A stretch of DNA of 50,500 nucleotides from Paenilisteria rustica (GCF_013820765.1 NZ_JABJVM010000021.1:1-50500); one strand, 5' to 3'. Numbered from the stretch's first letter, positions 25,483 to 33,969 are shown. The notes: generated by a model not told the origin, from the letters alone. A program made the numbers and translations.

Positions 25483-25578
25483 ATGGAGGTTGTTCGCATT
25501 CAGGCGCTAAAAGAAGCCGATAAACTCGAAGCAAAAAGGGTATCCATTTTAGAGAGTTTATTCGAGGAATGCCGATAA
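25483..25578 (+). CDS. Possible small leader ORF (31 aa)
   Basis: ATG to TAA with 31 codons. The product is charged and helical (starts MEVVRIQALKEADK). It lies inside the leader of the sigma-54 PTS transcript. There is no good ribosome site directly before it (a GAGGAGG sits ~27 nt upstream). It may be a chance frame, a leader peptide or the relic of a lost gene such as a PTS EIIA/EIIB. Not recognised. Confidence 0.2.
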   Translation: MEVVRIQALKEADKLEAKRVSILESLFEECR

Positions 25579-25611
25579 ACCACAAATCGTTTTAAAATAG
25601 GGAGGATAATT

Positions 25612-26973
25612 ATGAACGGACTAACTAATTTTTTAGAAAAGTATTTCGTGCCAGTAGCAGCTAAAATAGGCTCGCAAAAACATTTAGTCGCGTTACGTGA
25701 TGCATTCATTTCAACAATGCCTATCACAATGGCCGGCTCAATCGCGGTTCTTTTAAATGCATTTTTCAGGGATTTCCCAACATCATGGGGTTGGACAGGA
25801 TTTGTCGAAGCCATGCAACCACTTATCGGAGTAAATGGATATGTTTGGGCGGCGACCCTTGCAATCGTTTCCTTAGTATTCTCGGTCTCATTAGGTTATA
25901 ACTTATCAAAAGTGTATGAAGTTGACCGCTTAGCCGGTGCACTTGTTTCACTTGCAGCATTCGTTATGAACTTGTCACAAACAGTTGCTGTTGATCCAAT
26001 CAAAAATGCGATCTTAGCAGCGCATCCAAAAGCAGACGTTTCGATGATTCAACCAGTTTGGGGATTCCTAGACTTAAATCAAGTAAACGGTACCGGTTTG
26101 TTTACAGCAATGTTATTCGGTTTTATTTCTACTATTATCTACGCAAAATTAATGCGTGCCAACATCACTATCAAAATGCCAGACTCTGTACCACCAGCAG
26201 TAAGTAAAGCGTTCGCGGCGATTATTCCTGCATTAGTAGCACTTTACATCTGTGCGATCATCGACTGGTCATTCGTTAAATTAACAGGTCTTGACGTTAT
26301 CACATGGATTTCTAAAACAATTCAAGAACCGCTACTTGCCTTGTCACAAGGTTATGGCGCAGTACTATTAGTAACATTCCTAGTTCAATTACTATGGTTC
26401 TTCGGTATTCACGGACCAAACGTACTGGCTCCAGTTCTAGAATCACTTTGGGGTACAGCGCAACTTAACAACATTAATGAAGCAGCAAAAGGTGTTGCAG
26501 GATCCGATCTTCCGTACCAATGGGTTCGTGGTTCTTTCGACGCTTACGTATGGATGGGTGGTTCAGGTGGTACACTTGTACTTATCATCGCTCTACTCAT
26601 GTTCTCTAAACGAGCGGACTCGAGAACCGTTGCAAAACTATCACTCGGGCCTGGTATCTTCAATATCAATGAGCCAATCATGTTCGGTCTACCGATCGTG
26701 CTTAACTCAATCTATCTAATTCCATTCATCATTGCACCAATGATCATGGTAACAGTCGCTTACTTTGCAACTGTATGGGGACTCGTTGCACCAGTTAAAA
26801 TCGCCGTGGTATGGGTAATGCCACCGCTACTCAACTCATTCCTCGCAACCGGAGGAGATTGGATGGCACCTGTCATATCGCTCATAAACATGGCCATAGC
26901 CTTCATAATATGGGTACCATTCGTTATTACAGCGAATAAGGTTGGTATACCTGAAGAAGAAATGAAAGAATAA
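25612..26973 (+). CDS. PTS system cellobiose/lichenan-type IIC permease (second)
   Basis: The 453-residue lactose/cellobiose-family EIIC has about ten membrane segments, with FLEKYFVPVAAKIGSQKHL, LRDAFISTMPITMAGS, FFGIHGPNVLAP, and the substrate-site block GIFNINEPIMFGLPIVLNS. It imports a beta-glucoside and works with EIIA/EIIB proteins not encoded nearby. GGAGGA precedes the ATG. It is a single gene behind a sigma-54 promoter, so it needs an ATP-dependent activator. It differs clearly from the IIC at 10854 and is probably for another sugar. Confidence 0.9.
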   Translation: MNGLTNFLEKYFVPVAAKIGSQKHLVALRDAFISTMPITMAGSIAVLLNAFFRDFPTSWGWTGFVEAMQPLIGVNGYVWAATLAIVSLVFSVSLGYNLSKVYEVDRLAGALVSLAAFVMNLSQTVAVDPIKNAILAAHPKADVSMIQPVWGFLDLNQVNGTGLFTAMLFGFISTIIYAKLMRANITIKMPDSVPPAVSKAFAAIIPALVALYICAIIDWSFVKLTGLDVITWISKTIQEPLLALSQGYGAVLLVTFLVQLLWFFGIHGPNVLAPVLESLWGTAQLNNINEAAKGVAGSDLPYQWVRGSFDAYVWMGGSGGTLVLIIALLMFSKRADSRTVAKLSLGPGIFNINEPIMFGLPIVLNSIYLIPFIIAPMIMVTVAYFATVWGLVAPVKIAVVWVMPPLLNSFLATGGDWMAPVISLINMAIAFIIWVPFVITANKVGIPEEEMKE

Positions 26974-26975
26974 GT

Positions 26976-27102
26976 CTTCAGCGGAACGACAACCGCTCAT
27001 TTCCGTCGTTAAAAGCTCCGCTCCGATGCTCGTGTACAGTCGTACATTCCGCTTCGGTGCTCGCTTTTGCCTAGGAACTAAGCAGTTGTCGTCCCGCTGA
27101 GG
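26976..27102. repeat. Long imperfect inverted repeat
   Basis: 22-nt arms (26976-26997 and 27081-27102) pair with three differences, two of them G-U compatible: CAGCGGAACGACAAC against the complement of GTTGTCGTCCCGCTG. Inside, CCGCTCCGATGCTCG (27018-27032) is directly repeated with two changes at 27049-27063. There is no T-run, so it is not a plain terminator. The remaining DNA to 27377 has no gene. It holds the 19-bp sequence (27255-27273) shared with 3914-3932. Confidence 0.6.
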
Positions 27103-27383
27103 TTTGGTGACACGGACCGGTTTTGACGGGGAGTCAGGACCGGGATGTGGAACTTTTAATTTTTAGTGGGTTTGAGATATGACTCTAGTTAAGTCGGAGT
27201 TAGGGAATCGTTTTTTGAACGAAGAGCCTGAATTTGGACTTTACGCTAATTGAGCGCTTGTCGCCGATTTATTAGGAGGCAATCGAAAACTTCACCATTA
27301 TGTGAAATCGTGTTTAGTTGATTCTTTACACTCCACACACCGAAAAGTATAATAAAGGTAATACGTAGAAGGAGGTAATGAAA

Positions 27384-27605
27384 ATGATCGTAATTAGTAG
27401 TCCTATGAAACGAGATTTTTTTGTAGAAACATTGGAGAATTATAATGAAAATGGTGTCACTTTTAAAAAGGTGGACGAAAAAGGAATTAAATTATACTTC
27501 GAAACGACTGCTGAGGATGAAGAAGCTGCGGTTAGAATCGCGAAGGATGTTATGAAAGCAACGGATATTGGCGCCGTTCTCTACTTCCAGGTTACTGTGG
27601 AGTAA
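27384..27605 (+). CDS. Small acidic protein of unknown function
   Basis: 73 residues when begun at the ATG 8 nt after AAGGAGG. The ATG at 27378 is too close to that site. The product has alternating strand/helix character (MIVISSPMKRDFF, then an acidic ETTAEDEEAAVRIAKDVMKA helix and VLYFQVTVE), like a small ferredoxin-like alpha/beta fold. Not recognised. Its stop overlaps the start of the next small gene (TAATG), so the two are co-translated. The DUF3284 gene follows. Confidence 0.7.
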   Translation: MIVISSPMKRDFFVETLENYNENGVTFKKVDEKGIKLYFETTAEDEEAAVRIAKDVMKATDIGAVLYFQVTVE

Positions 27606-27784
27606 TGATGAAAAGTGCTGCAAACGGACTATTTATAATGAGCCTTGGTTTAATTATTATCGTGTTCAGTCCAACGCTGGGCGGTAACTCGACTAATTTG
27701 CCAATGATGTTTACTGGAATTTTAGTGGTTGTTCTCGGGGGCCTCATGGTTTTCCTGAAAAAGAAGAAAGACAAGAATTCATAA
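27605..27784 (+). CDS. Small membrane protein (59 aa)
   Basis: ATG at 27605 overlaps the stop of the previous gene (TAATG), and the frame runs to TAA at 27782-27784. The product has two hydrophobic segments (LFIMSLGLIIIVF, then MMFTGILVVVLGGLMVFL) and a short basic tail (KKKKDKNS), a hairpin membrane protein with both ends probably inside. A ribosome site for the next gene (AAAGGGAGA) follows at once. The coupling and clean topology make it a likely real gene. Function is unknown. Confidence 0.7.
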   Translation: MMKSAANGLFIMSLGLIIIVFSPTLGGNSTNLPMMFTGILVVVLGGLMVFLKKKKDKNS

Positions 27785-27799
27785 AAGGGAGATGGCGTT

Positions 27800-28228
27800 A
27801 TGAACGTTTCCAAAAAATTATACATCTCGCAAAAAGAATGTTTTCATACGATTGCAAAATCTGTTATTTATGACGTCAAGCAAGCGACCGGAAAAAATCT
27901 GCCGATGCAAAAGCTAAAAGGGCTGAAGTATCGCAGAACGATGTCCAATGGCGCCGCAGTTGAAACCAAGATTACCGAGTTTCAATTTCCAAACGTGTAT
28001 CAATTCGAAACAACGAGTCGTGTAAACCTTCACCGGACAACGTATACGGTCACAGAAATTAGTGATCATGTCTGTGAAGTCACATATAAGGAAGAAATTG
28101 AAGCTGAGAAATGGATGCAGAAAATGAACAATATGGTGGTAGGTACCATTTTCGCATTTTTGAGGAAAAAAAGGGTAACGCGTTTGCTGAAAGCCATGGA
28201 AGATTCGGTCATTACAGCAAGCAAATAA
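27800..28228 (+). CDS. DUF3284 family protein
   Basis: The 142-residue protein fits DUF3284 as I recall it: an opening VSKKLYISQKECFHTIAKSVIYDVKQATGK, a middle of strands with TTYTVTEISDHVCEVTYKEE, and an end KMNNMVVGTIFAFLRKKR with a hydrophobic patch and basic tail. The fold is probably START/SRPBCC-like. DUF3284 genes are often found beside cellobiose-type PTS genes, as here (a PTS IIC gene ends 820 bp upstream). It is third in a tight cluster with two small genes. Confidence 0.78.
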   Translation: MNVSKKLYISQKECFHTIAKSVIYDVKQATGKNLPMQKLKGLKYRRTMSNGAAVETKITEFQFPNVYQFETTSRVNLHRTTYTVTEISDHVCEVTYKEEIEAEKWMQKMNNMVVGTIFAFLRKKRVTRLLKAMEDSVITASK

Positions 28229-28308
28229 AAGGGGATCATCAGGCGGTATTACCCCAATAATTGTGGTATCCCAAGTGCCATCAATAAGAAATATCGCTTT
28301 TTGATATA

Positions 28309-28346
28309 GAGTAAGAGCAGTGAGGCATGTCTCACTGCTCTTACTC
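28309..28346. terminator. Perfect 16-bp stem-loop
   Basis: GAGTAAGAGCAGTGAG and its exact complement flank a 6-nt loop (GCATGT). It ends the DUF3284 cluster or precedes the LtaS-like gene. It lacks a T-run on either side, so it may be a transcript-stabilising or protein-binding hairpin rather than an intrinsic terminator. Confidence 0.55.
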
Positions 28347-28353
28347 GTGGCGT

Positions 28354-28382
28354 TTGTACTCTATTTTTCACTATAGTATAAT
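28354..28382 (+). promoter_or_regulatory. Promoter of the LtaS-like gene
   Basis: A perfect TATAAT (28377-28382) with TTGTAC (28354-28359) 17 bp upstream, 61 nt before the start codon. Confidence 0.6.
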
Positions 28383-28442
28383 ACGTAAGAAAGATGAAAA
28401 CGGAAAAACATAGCTTTTAGGCTACAGAGGAGATTTTTTATT

Positions 28443-30332
28443 ATGATAGCACCAGAAAAGAGGAAACAACCAAAGCATCCATATCTAGTTAGGTCACTCA
28501 GAACACTAGGTCTTGGGCTCGTCCTATCCGTTATTTTGCACATTTTACTAGATGCATCGCTTAGTGGCTTCAACTTATCTGCTACTTTCGAAATGATCAA
28601 GACATATCCGATTCCATTTTTACTCGGAATTTTAGTTCTCATGCTAGTATACTTATTTCTAATTTCGCTCATCGGAAACGTATGGGCAAGTAGCACCATT
28701 TTTGTTGGTACCTCCATCGTTGTAGCCTTCGCGAACAATCAGAAATTCCTGGAACGTGGCGAACCGCTTTACCCACAGGAATTCGAAATGATCACACAAT
28801 GGCGTTTCATGCTCTCCATGCTCTCCACATGGCTCGTCGTACTCCTATTCCTCGGAATCGCAGTCATCATCGCCATCGCCTGGATACTCGACCGCTACTC
28901 CCGCAAAATTTCAGCTAAATACTACGGCCGCGATTTCAAATACTGGGACCAGAAGACACTTATTATTCGCGCAGCAGGGCTCGTTTTTAGCGGAGTTCTC
29001 CTGTTCTCTCTCACTAACTTTCAAAGCTCCGATAATTGGCTCAGAAAGGCGTACAACATCGATGCCCAATGGAAAGACGTTGACCCGAAAGAAAGCTATC
29101 AACAATATGGTTTCGTTGGGGGTCTCATATATAGCGCCACAGCAAATATTATGGATAAACCAGTTAATTACACCGAATCGCATATTAAAGATATCACGGA
29201 AAAATACAGCAAACTCGCAGACCAAATCAATGCAACACGCAAAAACAAACCGATGGATGACGTCAATATCGTCTACGTTATGAGCGAAAGTTTCAGTGAC
29301 CCAACGCGATTACACGGCGTAACAACTTCATCAGATCCAATTCCAGAAACCCGCAAAATTATGGAGAAATACCCGTCCGGATACAGTCTATCGCAAGGAT
29401 ACGGTGGTGGCACAGCTAACATCGAATTCGAAGCTTTGACAGGACTTTCTATGTACAATATCAACCCACAAATCACATCACCATACCAGATGTTCCTTTA
29501 TCAAAAAGAAAATTTTCCATCCTTGGTGAGTTCGTTAAAACAAAACAACTATGAAACAATCGCGATTCATCCATTTAAACCATCTTTTTATAGGCGTACA
29601 GATGTATATAACGCTCTTGAATTCAATAAATTCATCAGTCGAGACGAAATGAAGCATACAGAAACACTAGATGACAGCGAATATATCTCAGACGCATCCG
29701 CTTTTCAAGAAACATTAGACCAGCTAAAAGCAAATAAAACATCGACCTTTATCCACCTTGTCACCATGCAAAATCACATGACATACTGGGATAAATATAT
29801 CAATACGATAGGTGTCGAGGGCATACCAGAAAAAAATAAACAGACTGTAGAATCTTACATCCAAGGAATAAAATACTCTGATGACGCTCTGAAAGACTTC
29901 GTGACAGAGCTCGATGATATGAAAGAAAAAACAATGGTCGTTTTCTGGGGAGATCATCTGCCGAGCGTGTTCCCAGAAGAAATAGTCAACCAGAATACAG
30001 AACGAACGATGCATGAAACACCATTATTCATGTATGCCAATTTCGATTTACCGAAAAAAGATTACGGTACAATCAGCCCCATTTACTTTGTTCCCAAAAT
30101 GTTGGAGCTAACAGACAGTAAAGTTTCGCCATACTACGCGCTGCTAACAGAAATGAGCAAAGAAGTTCAAGGTTTAGAGAAAAATGTCTTAATTAACGGC
30201 GAAAACCAAACCATCATTGAAGATCAATTATCTCCGAAAGCTAAAGAATATCTAGAGGATTATAAACTAATTGAGTATGATTTGGTAAGTGGAAAAGGTT
30301 ATTCCAAACCGACGTTGTTTAAAAATAAATAA
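28443..30332 (+). CDS. LtaS-family glycerolphosphate transferase (sulfatase fold)
   Basis: The 629-residue protein has about five N-terminal membrane segments and an extracellular sulfatase-type domain from about residue 250. Catalytic features: a metal ligand in YVMSESFSD, the nucleophile Thr in GGGTANIEFE, and a late metal site FWGDHLPS. This is the lipoteichoic acid synthase/primase layout. Such enzymes transfer glycerolphosphate from phosphatidylglycerol to build or prime lipoteichoic acid. The GGGTAN.EFE motif is that of the LtaS-like paralogues (YfnI, LtaP types). Which paralogue this is cannot be decided here. It is a single gene. Confidence 0.85.
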   Translation: MIAPEKRKQPKHPYLVRSLRTLGLGLVLSVILHILLDASLSGFNLSATFEMIKTYPIPFLLGILVLMLVYLFLISLIGNVWASSTIFVGTSIVVAFANNQKFLERGEPLYPQEFEMITQWRFMLSMLSTWLVVLLFLGIAVIIAIAWILDRYSRKISAKYYGRDFKYWDQKTLIIRAAGLVFSGVLLFSLTNFQSSDNWLRKAYNIDAQWKDVDPKESYQQYGFVGGLIYSATANIMDKPVNYTESHIKDITEKYSKLADQINATRKNKPMDDVNIVYVMSESFSDPTRLHGVTTSSDPIPETRKIMEKYPSGYSLSQGYGGGTANIEFEALTGLSMYNINPQITSPYQMFLYQKENFPSLVSSLKQNNYETIAIHPFKPSFYRRTDVYNALEFNKFISRDEMKHTETLDDSEYISDASAFQETLDQLKANKTSTFIHLVTMQNHMTYWDKYINTIGVEGIPEKNKQTVESYIQGIKYSDDALKDFVTELDDMKEKTMVVFWGDHLPSVFPEEIVNQNTERTMHETPLFMYANFDLPKKDYGTISPIYFVPKMLELTDSKVSPYYALLTEMSKEVQGLEKNVLINGENQTIIEDQLSPKAKEYLEDYKLIEYDLVSGKGYSKPTLFKNK

Positions 30333-30376
30333 ACGAAATGAGGTATTTCCATTGGAAATACCTCATTTCGTTTTGC
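30331..30376 (+). terminator. Terminator of the LtaS-like gene
   Basis: A 20-bp perfect stem with a 3-nt loop (30331-30350/30354-30373) carrying ACGAAATGAGGTATTTCC on the left arm and TTTT at the end. Confidence 0.85.
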
Positions 30377-30408
30377 AAAAAAAGAGACTCACAAAAGTGA
30401 GTCTCTTT
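30376..30408 (-). terminator. Terminator of the cold-shock gene
   Basis: Stem AAAGAGACTCAC/GTGAGTCTCTTT (30381-30392/30397-30408), loop AAAA, with an A-run on the left that reads as a U-tract leftward. Confidence 0.85.
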
Positions 30409-30420
30409 CATCAGCTAAAA

Positions 30421-30657
<237 letters not shown>

Positions 30658-30735
30658 TTACTATTCCTGCTTAGCGGTACGAAGTGGAAAGTTATTCACT
30701 AATCATTTCTTCACCAACAAAAATAAGTCTAGTTA

Positions 30736-30764
30736 AATATACCATGCTTTCTTTGATAATGCAA
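30736..30764 (-). promoter_or_regulatory. Promoter of the cold-shock gene
   Basis: Leftward TTGCAT (30759-30764), 17 bp, then TGG-TATATT (extended -10; hexamer 30736-30741). The start point near 30729 gives a leader of about 108 nt. Confidence 0.6.
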
Positions 30765-30806
30765 ACATTAACTCTTTATTATCTTCTTTCTAATCAATAA
30801 GAGTCT

Positions 30807-31508
30807 TTAAAATGGCTCTGGTAAGCTATCCGCGCCCAATAATTCTTTCAGCTTTATGATATCAGAAATAATCCAAGGTTTCTTATTAGATATCAAAATT
30901 TTATCTTCCCGCAAGCCGAGTAAAACTTTTGAGGTGTAGCCTTTAGAAGTATTAGAAAGTTCAGCTAAGCGTTCATAAGTGAGGAAAACAGGTAATTCAA
31001 CCACATTAGTATCTACATGAAAACCAAAATCAATCAGGGTTAGCAAACTAAAATAAATCCGTTCCTTTGAATTGAGGCGGTCTTTCACAGCTACTCCATA
31101 CATTTCCCTACGAGTACGTGCGAGGTAGCTTAATAAAATATAATTTCTAGGATCTTCAAGCAACAGGGTTTGTTTGAAGAAAGAAAAATCAATTTTCCAC
31201 CAAACAACATCTGTCAATGCTTCAAGACGCGATTTGGTGGGGATATCTTCCTCGTACAGAGGTAGAAAGGGAAAACTTCCAGAGCGAATAAAAAAGCTGA
31301 ATTTTTTCCCAGTTTGACCTTCATACGTATATTTGACATAGCCACTTTCAATTAAGTAGAAGTGTTCTCTTCTTTTCCCGAATAATAGTTCTTGACCCAT
31401 TGGGAATTTCTCTTCTATACAGTGATGATTAAATTGCGCGTCTTTTTTTAGCAGTTTTAAGATATTGGAACTCGTTGCAAAATTATCGATAGTTTCTTTT
31501 AGATACAT
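30807..31508 (-). CDS. Crp/Fnr family regulator (PrfA-like), leftward
   Basis: A 233-residue protein with an N-terminal cyclic-nucleotide-fold sensor (residues ~30-120; GQELLFGKRREHFYLIESGYVKY) and a C-terminal winged helix (LTYERLAELSNTSKGYTSKVLLGL). The cAMP-contact residues of Crp are not evident, as in PrfA. The start is the ATG after GAGGGGG. It is divergent from the exopolysaccharide locus and lies next to its first promoter module, so it is a candidate regulator of it. Confidence 0.8.
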   Translation of the reverse strand: MYLKETIDNFATSSNILKLLKKDAQFNHHCIEEKFPMGQELLFGKRREHFYLIESGYVKYTYEGQTGKKFSFFIRSGSFPFLPLYEEDIPTKSRLEALTDVVWWKIDFSFFKQTLLLEDPRNYILLSYLARTRREMYGVAVKDRLNSKERIYFSLLTLIDFGFHVDTNVVELPVFLTYERLAELSNTSKGYTSKVLLGLREDKILISNKKPWIISDIIKLKELLGADSLPEPF

Positions 31509-32050
31509 GGTGCCGCCCCCTCTAATAAGAATGTTGTGCAAACAGAATATTTATCCTATGTATGTTCATCTAGATTACTGATTTCATAAAAAGAATACTA
31601 GTAGCGTTGTTATTAAATTGTTCATGATTATCAAAAAAGAAGCGTAAATATAACATAATAGACATTTTTATGTGAATCTAGAGGAATAAAATCGATAGAA
31701 AACAGCCATTGGAGTAATAGATAGGTGTAAGAAGTATTTTAATTGAGGCGTTATACTAATGGTGTTAGAAAAACAACGTAGCTAATAAAACCGTTGAGTA
31801 GTTAGCTTTAGAATAACATATAAGTTACTTTCCTGTATATGAATTTACTCAAGGCATGCGTCACTCCGGTTAACTTGGATGATGGTAGTAACATTAGTAA
31901 GAAAAATAGTCAAAAAATGCATTTAAGACAATAATGTAACACAATGTACAATATTAGTGCCCATAAACAAGAAGTATTGTATTTTTTTTAAAAGTATTCA
32001 GTGATAACATACAGATATGGCACTGGATAAAACTAAGAGAGGTGAGCTTC
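31509..32050. promoter_or_regulatory. Control region of the exopolysaccharide locus, left
   Basis: 540 bases between divergent Crp/Fnr genes with no credible gene. The left-centre part is module A (31608-31790), which recurs at 37898-38080. From 31791 to 32050 the DNA is AT-rich leader with no clear second promoter. Confidence 0.6.
31608..31790 (+). promoter_or_regulatory. Exopolysaccharide promoter module A
   Basis: It shares with module B (37898-38080): TGTTCAT (31619), an inverted repeat ACATTTTTATGT (31662-31673), CTAGAGGAATAA (31678-31689), AATTGAGGCGTTATACT with a -10 TATACT (31752-31757), then GGTGTT and AAAAACAACG. From the inverted repeat to the -10 is 90 bp and from CTAGAGG to the -10 is 74 bp, exactly as in module B. 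There is no good -35, so an activator is likely. Confidence 0.75.
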
Positions 32051-32701
32051 ATGGCTACATTAGAAAAAGATATTAATCTACAACAAATTCTTACACAATA
32101 TCATGACAATAATCAGCATTCTAATAATATCCGAGTGATGGATGTTAGAAAGGGCGAAAGCATATGGGATTTCTCCAGTAAGTCTGATGTATATTTGTTC
32201 AATATGAAAGGAATTGTATATTTTGAAGAGAAGATAGCTATTCCTACCAAAGAAAAGAGTATACTAAATGCGTTTCTTCTATTTAAGAATCAATCATGTG
32301 ATCTAGAATGGCTCTCTATTGATAAAAATGCAGAGAAATCATTGACAGCTTTATCGGAGTGCAGAATTATACTGGTTAATAAAGTTTTTTTAAATCGGTT
32401 ACTTGAAAATATGTCAAGATCATCTGAGAAGTATCATATCAGATCCCAACAAGAGATGTTTAAGCAATTACTGCAAATTAAATCGTACTGGATGTTGCTA
32501 CCGGCAGAGCAACGAGTATTCGAAGTGATAGCTTGGTGTATTACATCAAACAATTCAGGTGCTTTGCCGAATTGTATTACCCAAGAGATAATAGCTAAAC
32601 TTAGTAACTCAAGTCGTGAGTACGTCAATCTAATATTAAGTAAATTTAAAAAACAAGGCGTGATATCTCTGAAGCCAATTATTATAACCAAAGTTTTCTA
32701 A
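32051..32701 (+). CDS. Crp/Fnr family regulator (PrfA-like), second
   Basis: A 216-residue protein with a weakly conserved N-terminal sensor barrel and a C-terminal HTH (CITQEIIAKLSNSSREYVNLILSKFKKQG). The sensor is divergent, so the ligand is unclear. The ATG at 32051 follows AGAGGTG at a good distance. The GTG at 32042 is inside the ribosome site. It is the first gene of the exopolysaccharide transcript, about 290 nt after the -10 of module A. A third regulator follows 24 nt later. Confidence 0.75.
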   Translation: MATLEKDINLQQILTQYHDNNQHSNNIRVMDVRKGESIWDFSSKSDVYLFNMKGIVYFEEKIAIPTKEKSILNAFLLFKNQSCDLEWLSIDKNAEKSLTALSECRIILVNKVFLNRLLENMSRSSEKYHIRSQQEMFKQLLQIKSYWMLLPAEQRVFEVIAWCITSNNSGALPNCITQEIIAKLSNSSREYVNLILSKFKKQGVISLKPIIITKVF

Positions 32702-32725
32702 AGTTTTTGGAAGGAAGTAGTATAC

Positions 32726-33448
32726 ATGAGCACACTTTTCGCTGAGCTATATAATCGAGAGACTGTGGAAGGAAGGTTTAACGCCAATCGATTACTTGAA
32801 CTTCTGAAAGAAGATCCTGTCTATAGAGTAGCATACAAGAAAATGGAAATCCCTAAAAATACAGAGCTAAACTCAGCGCATATTTTAGATGAGCATATTC
32901 ATTTTCTAGAGAAAGGAATTGTTGCCTATGAATATGAAGATCAGATTATATCCTTCTCAAGTGAAGGTGACATTCTTGGGATGAATGATATTTTTATACC
33001 GAAGGCGAGTAAATATAATGTTAGGACAATCACAAAAACTATTATATACACATTTTCAAAACAGGATGTGTTAAACAATATATTTAACATGCAAGAAGGG
33101 TGGCTTTTTCTGTATTTGAATAATCAAAATTATAATATCCTAGTGGCAGAAAAATATATGTTGATGCGCCAAATTGGAAAGACAAGACTAAAAAACATTC
33201 TGATTGATATCGCCGAGAAGTACGGATATCAAGATGATGATGGGATAAAGATACCGGGATGTTTTACAAGAAAAGACATTGCCAACTATGCGAACTTAAG
33301 TATGAATTCGATGTCTCAAATTTGCAAAATGCTGGAGAATGAGAAGTTCTGTGTTATTAAATCAAAGCAGTTCATTCTATTAAATAGAAACACTAAAAAC
33401 AGGAATGCTTTAACTGATTGTAAGAGTGTGAAGCAGCGAAAGGACTAG
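32726..33448 (+). CDS. Crp/Fnr family regulator (PrfA-like), third
   Basis: A 240-residue protein with a sensor barrel (IHFLEKGIVAYEYEDQ, FSSEGDILGM) and a C-terminal HTH (FTRKDIANYANLSMNSMSQICKML). The overall shape is that of PrfA and the many PrfA-like regulators of Listeria. It is encoded between the second regulator and a lipoprotein gene that starts 3 nt after its stop, so it belongs to the same transcript. Confidence 0.75.
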   Translation: MSTLFAELYNRETVEGRFNANRLLELLKEDPVYRVAYKKMEIPKNTELNSAHILDEHIHFLEKGIVAYEYEDQIISFSSEGDILGMNDIFIPKASKYNVRTITKTIIYTFSKQDVLNNIFNMQEGWLFLYLNNQNYNILVAEKYMLMRQIGKTRLKNILIDIAEKYGYQDDDGIKIPGCFTRKDIANYANLSMNSMSQICKMLENEKFCVIKSKQFILLNRNTKNRNALTDCKSVKQRKD

Positions 33449-33451
33449 ACC

Positions 33452-33955
33452 ATGAAAAAATTAACTAAAATTACAAATACAGCAGCAATCTTAACTTGTT
33501 CGGCACTTCTTTTGACGGGGTGTGGCAATACGAATGATTCGTCATCACAAGCCGCAAAGCAAACAGAAACAACAAAAAAAGATCAAGCAGACCTTAACAA
33601 GATGAAAACAACAAAACAATTGGAAATTACACCGACAAAAGTAAGTAATGAAGTATCACCGGAAGAAAATAAAAAAGGAAATAAGATAGTTAAAATCCAC
33701 TACAAGATTAAAAATAAATCAGATAAAGATTTCACAGTAGCAGCTAATGATTTCATTATTAATATTGGCGAGAATTACTATTACATGGGTAGTGGTATCA
33801 ACTACGCAGATGCAATTAAGCCAGGTGCAACTTCAGAAGGCGATGGCTACTATGAAATTCCAAAAGATTATAACGAATTTAAATTGATGTATCAACCGCT
33901 TAGCAATAAAGAACGTGCTGCATGGGATATTATTGTTCCACAAGATAAGAAATAA
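33452..33955 (+). CDS. Lipoprotein with DUF4352-like domain
   Basis: A 167-residue protein with a lipoprotein signal peptide (lipobox LTGC, Cys near residue 24), a charged linker, and a beta-sandwich resembling DUF4352 (VKIHYKIKNKSDKDFTVAAN, DAIKPGATSEGDGYYEIP). It should sit on the outer face of the membrane. It is embedded between the regulators and the glycosyltransferases, so it may help polymer export or act as a sensor. Function is not known. Confidence 0.75.
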   Translation: MKKLTKITNTAAILTCSALLLTGCGNTNDSSSQAAKQTETTKKDQADLNKMKTTKQLEITPTKVSNEVSPEENKKGNKIVKIHYKIKNKSDKDFTVAANDFIINIGENYYYMGSGINYADAIKPGATSEGDGYYEIPKDYNEFKLMYQPLSNKERAAWDIIVPQDKK

Positions 33956-33969
33956 GGAGCGTTGAGCTA

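Larger units (their letters stand above)
25048..25611. promoter_or_regulatory. Long control region of the sigma-54 PTS gene
   Basis: The 560 bases left of the PTS IIC gene hold, in order: AT-rich DNA with no credible gene; an inverted repeat TTTACACA-N13-TGTGTAAA (25296-25303/25317-25324); cre-like TGTAAACGCTTCAC (25319-25332) and the palindrome GAAGCGCTTC (25357-25366); the sigma-54 promoter (25394-25410); and a leader of about 190 nt with a possible 31-codon reading frame. Confidence 0.6.
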
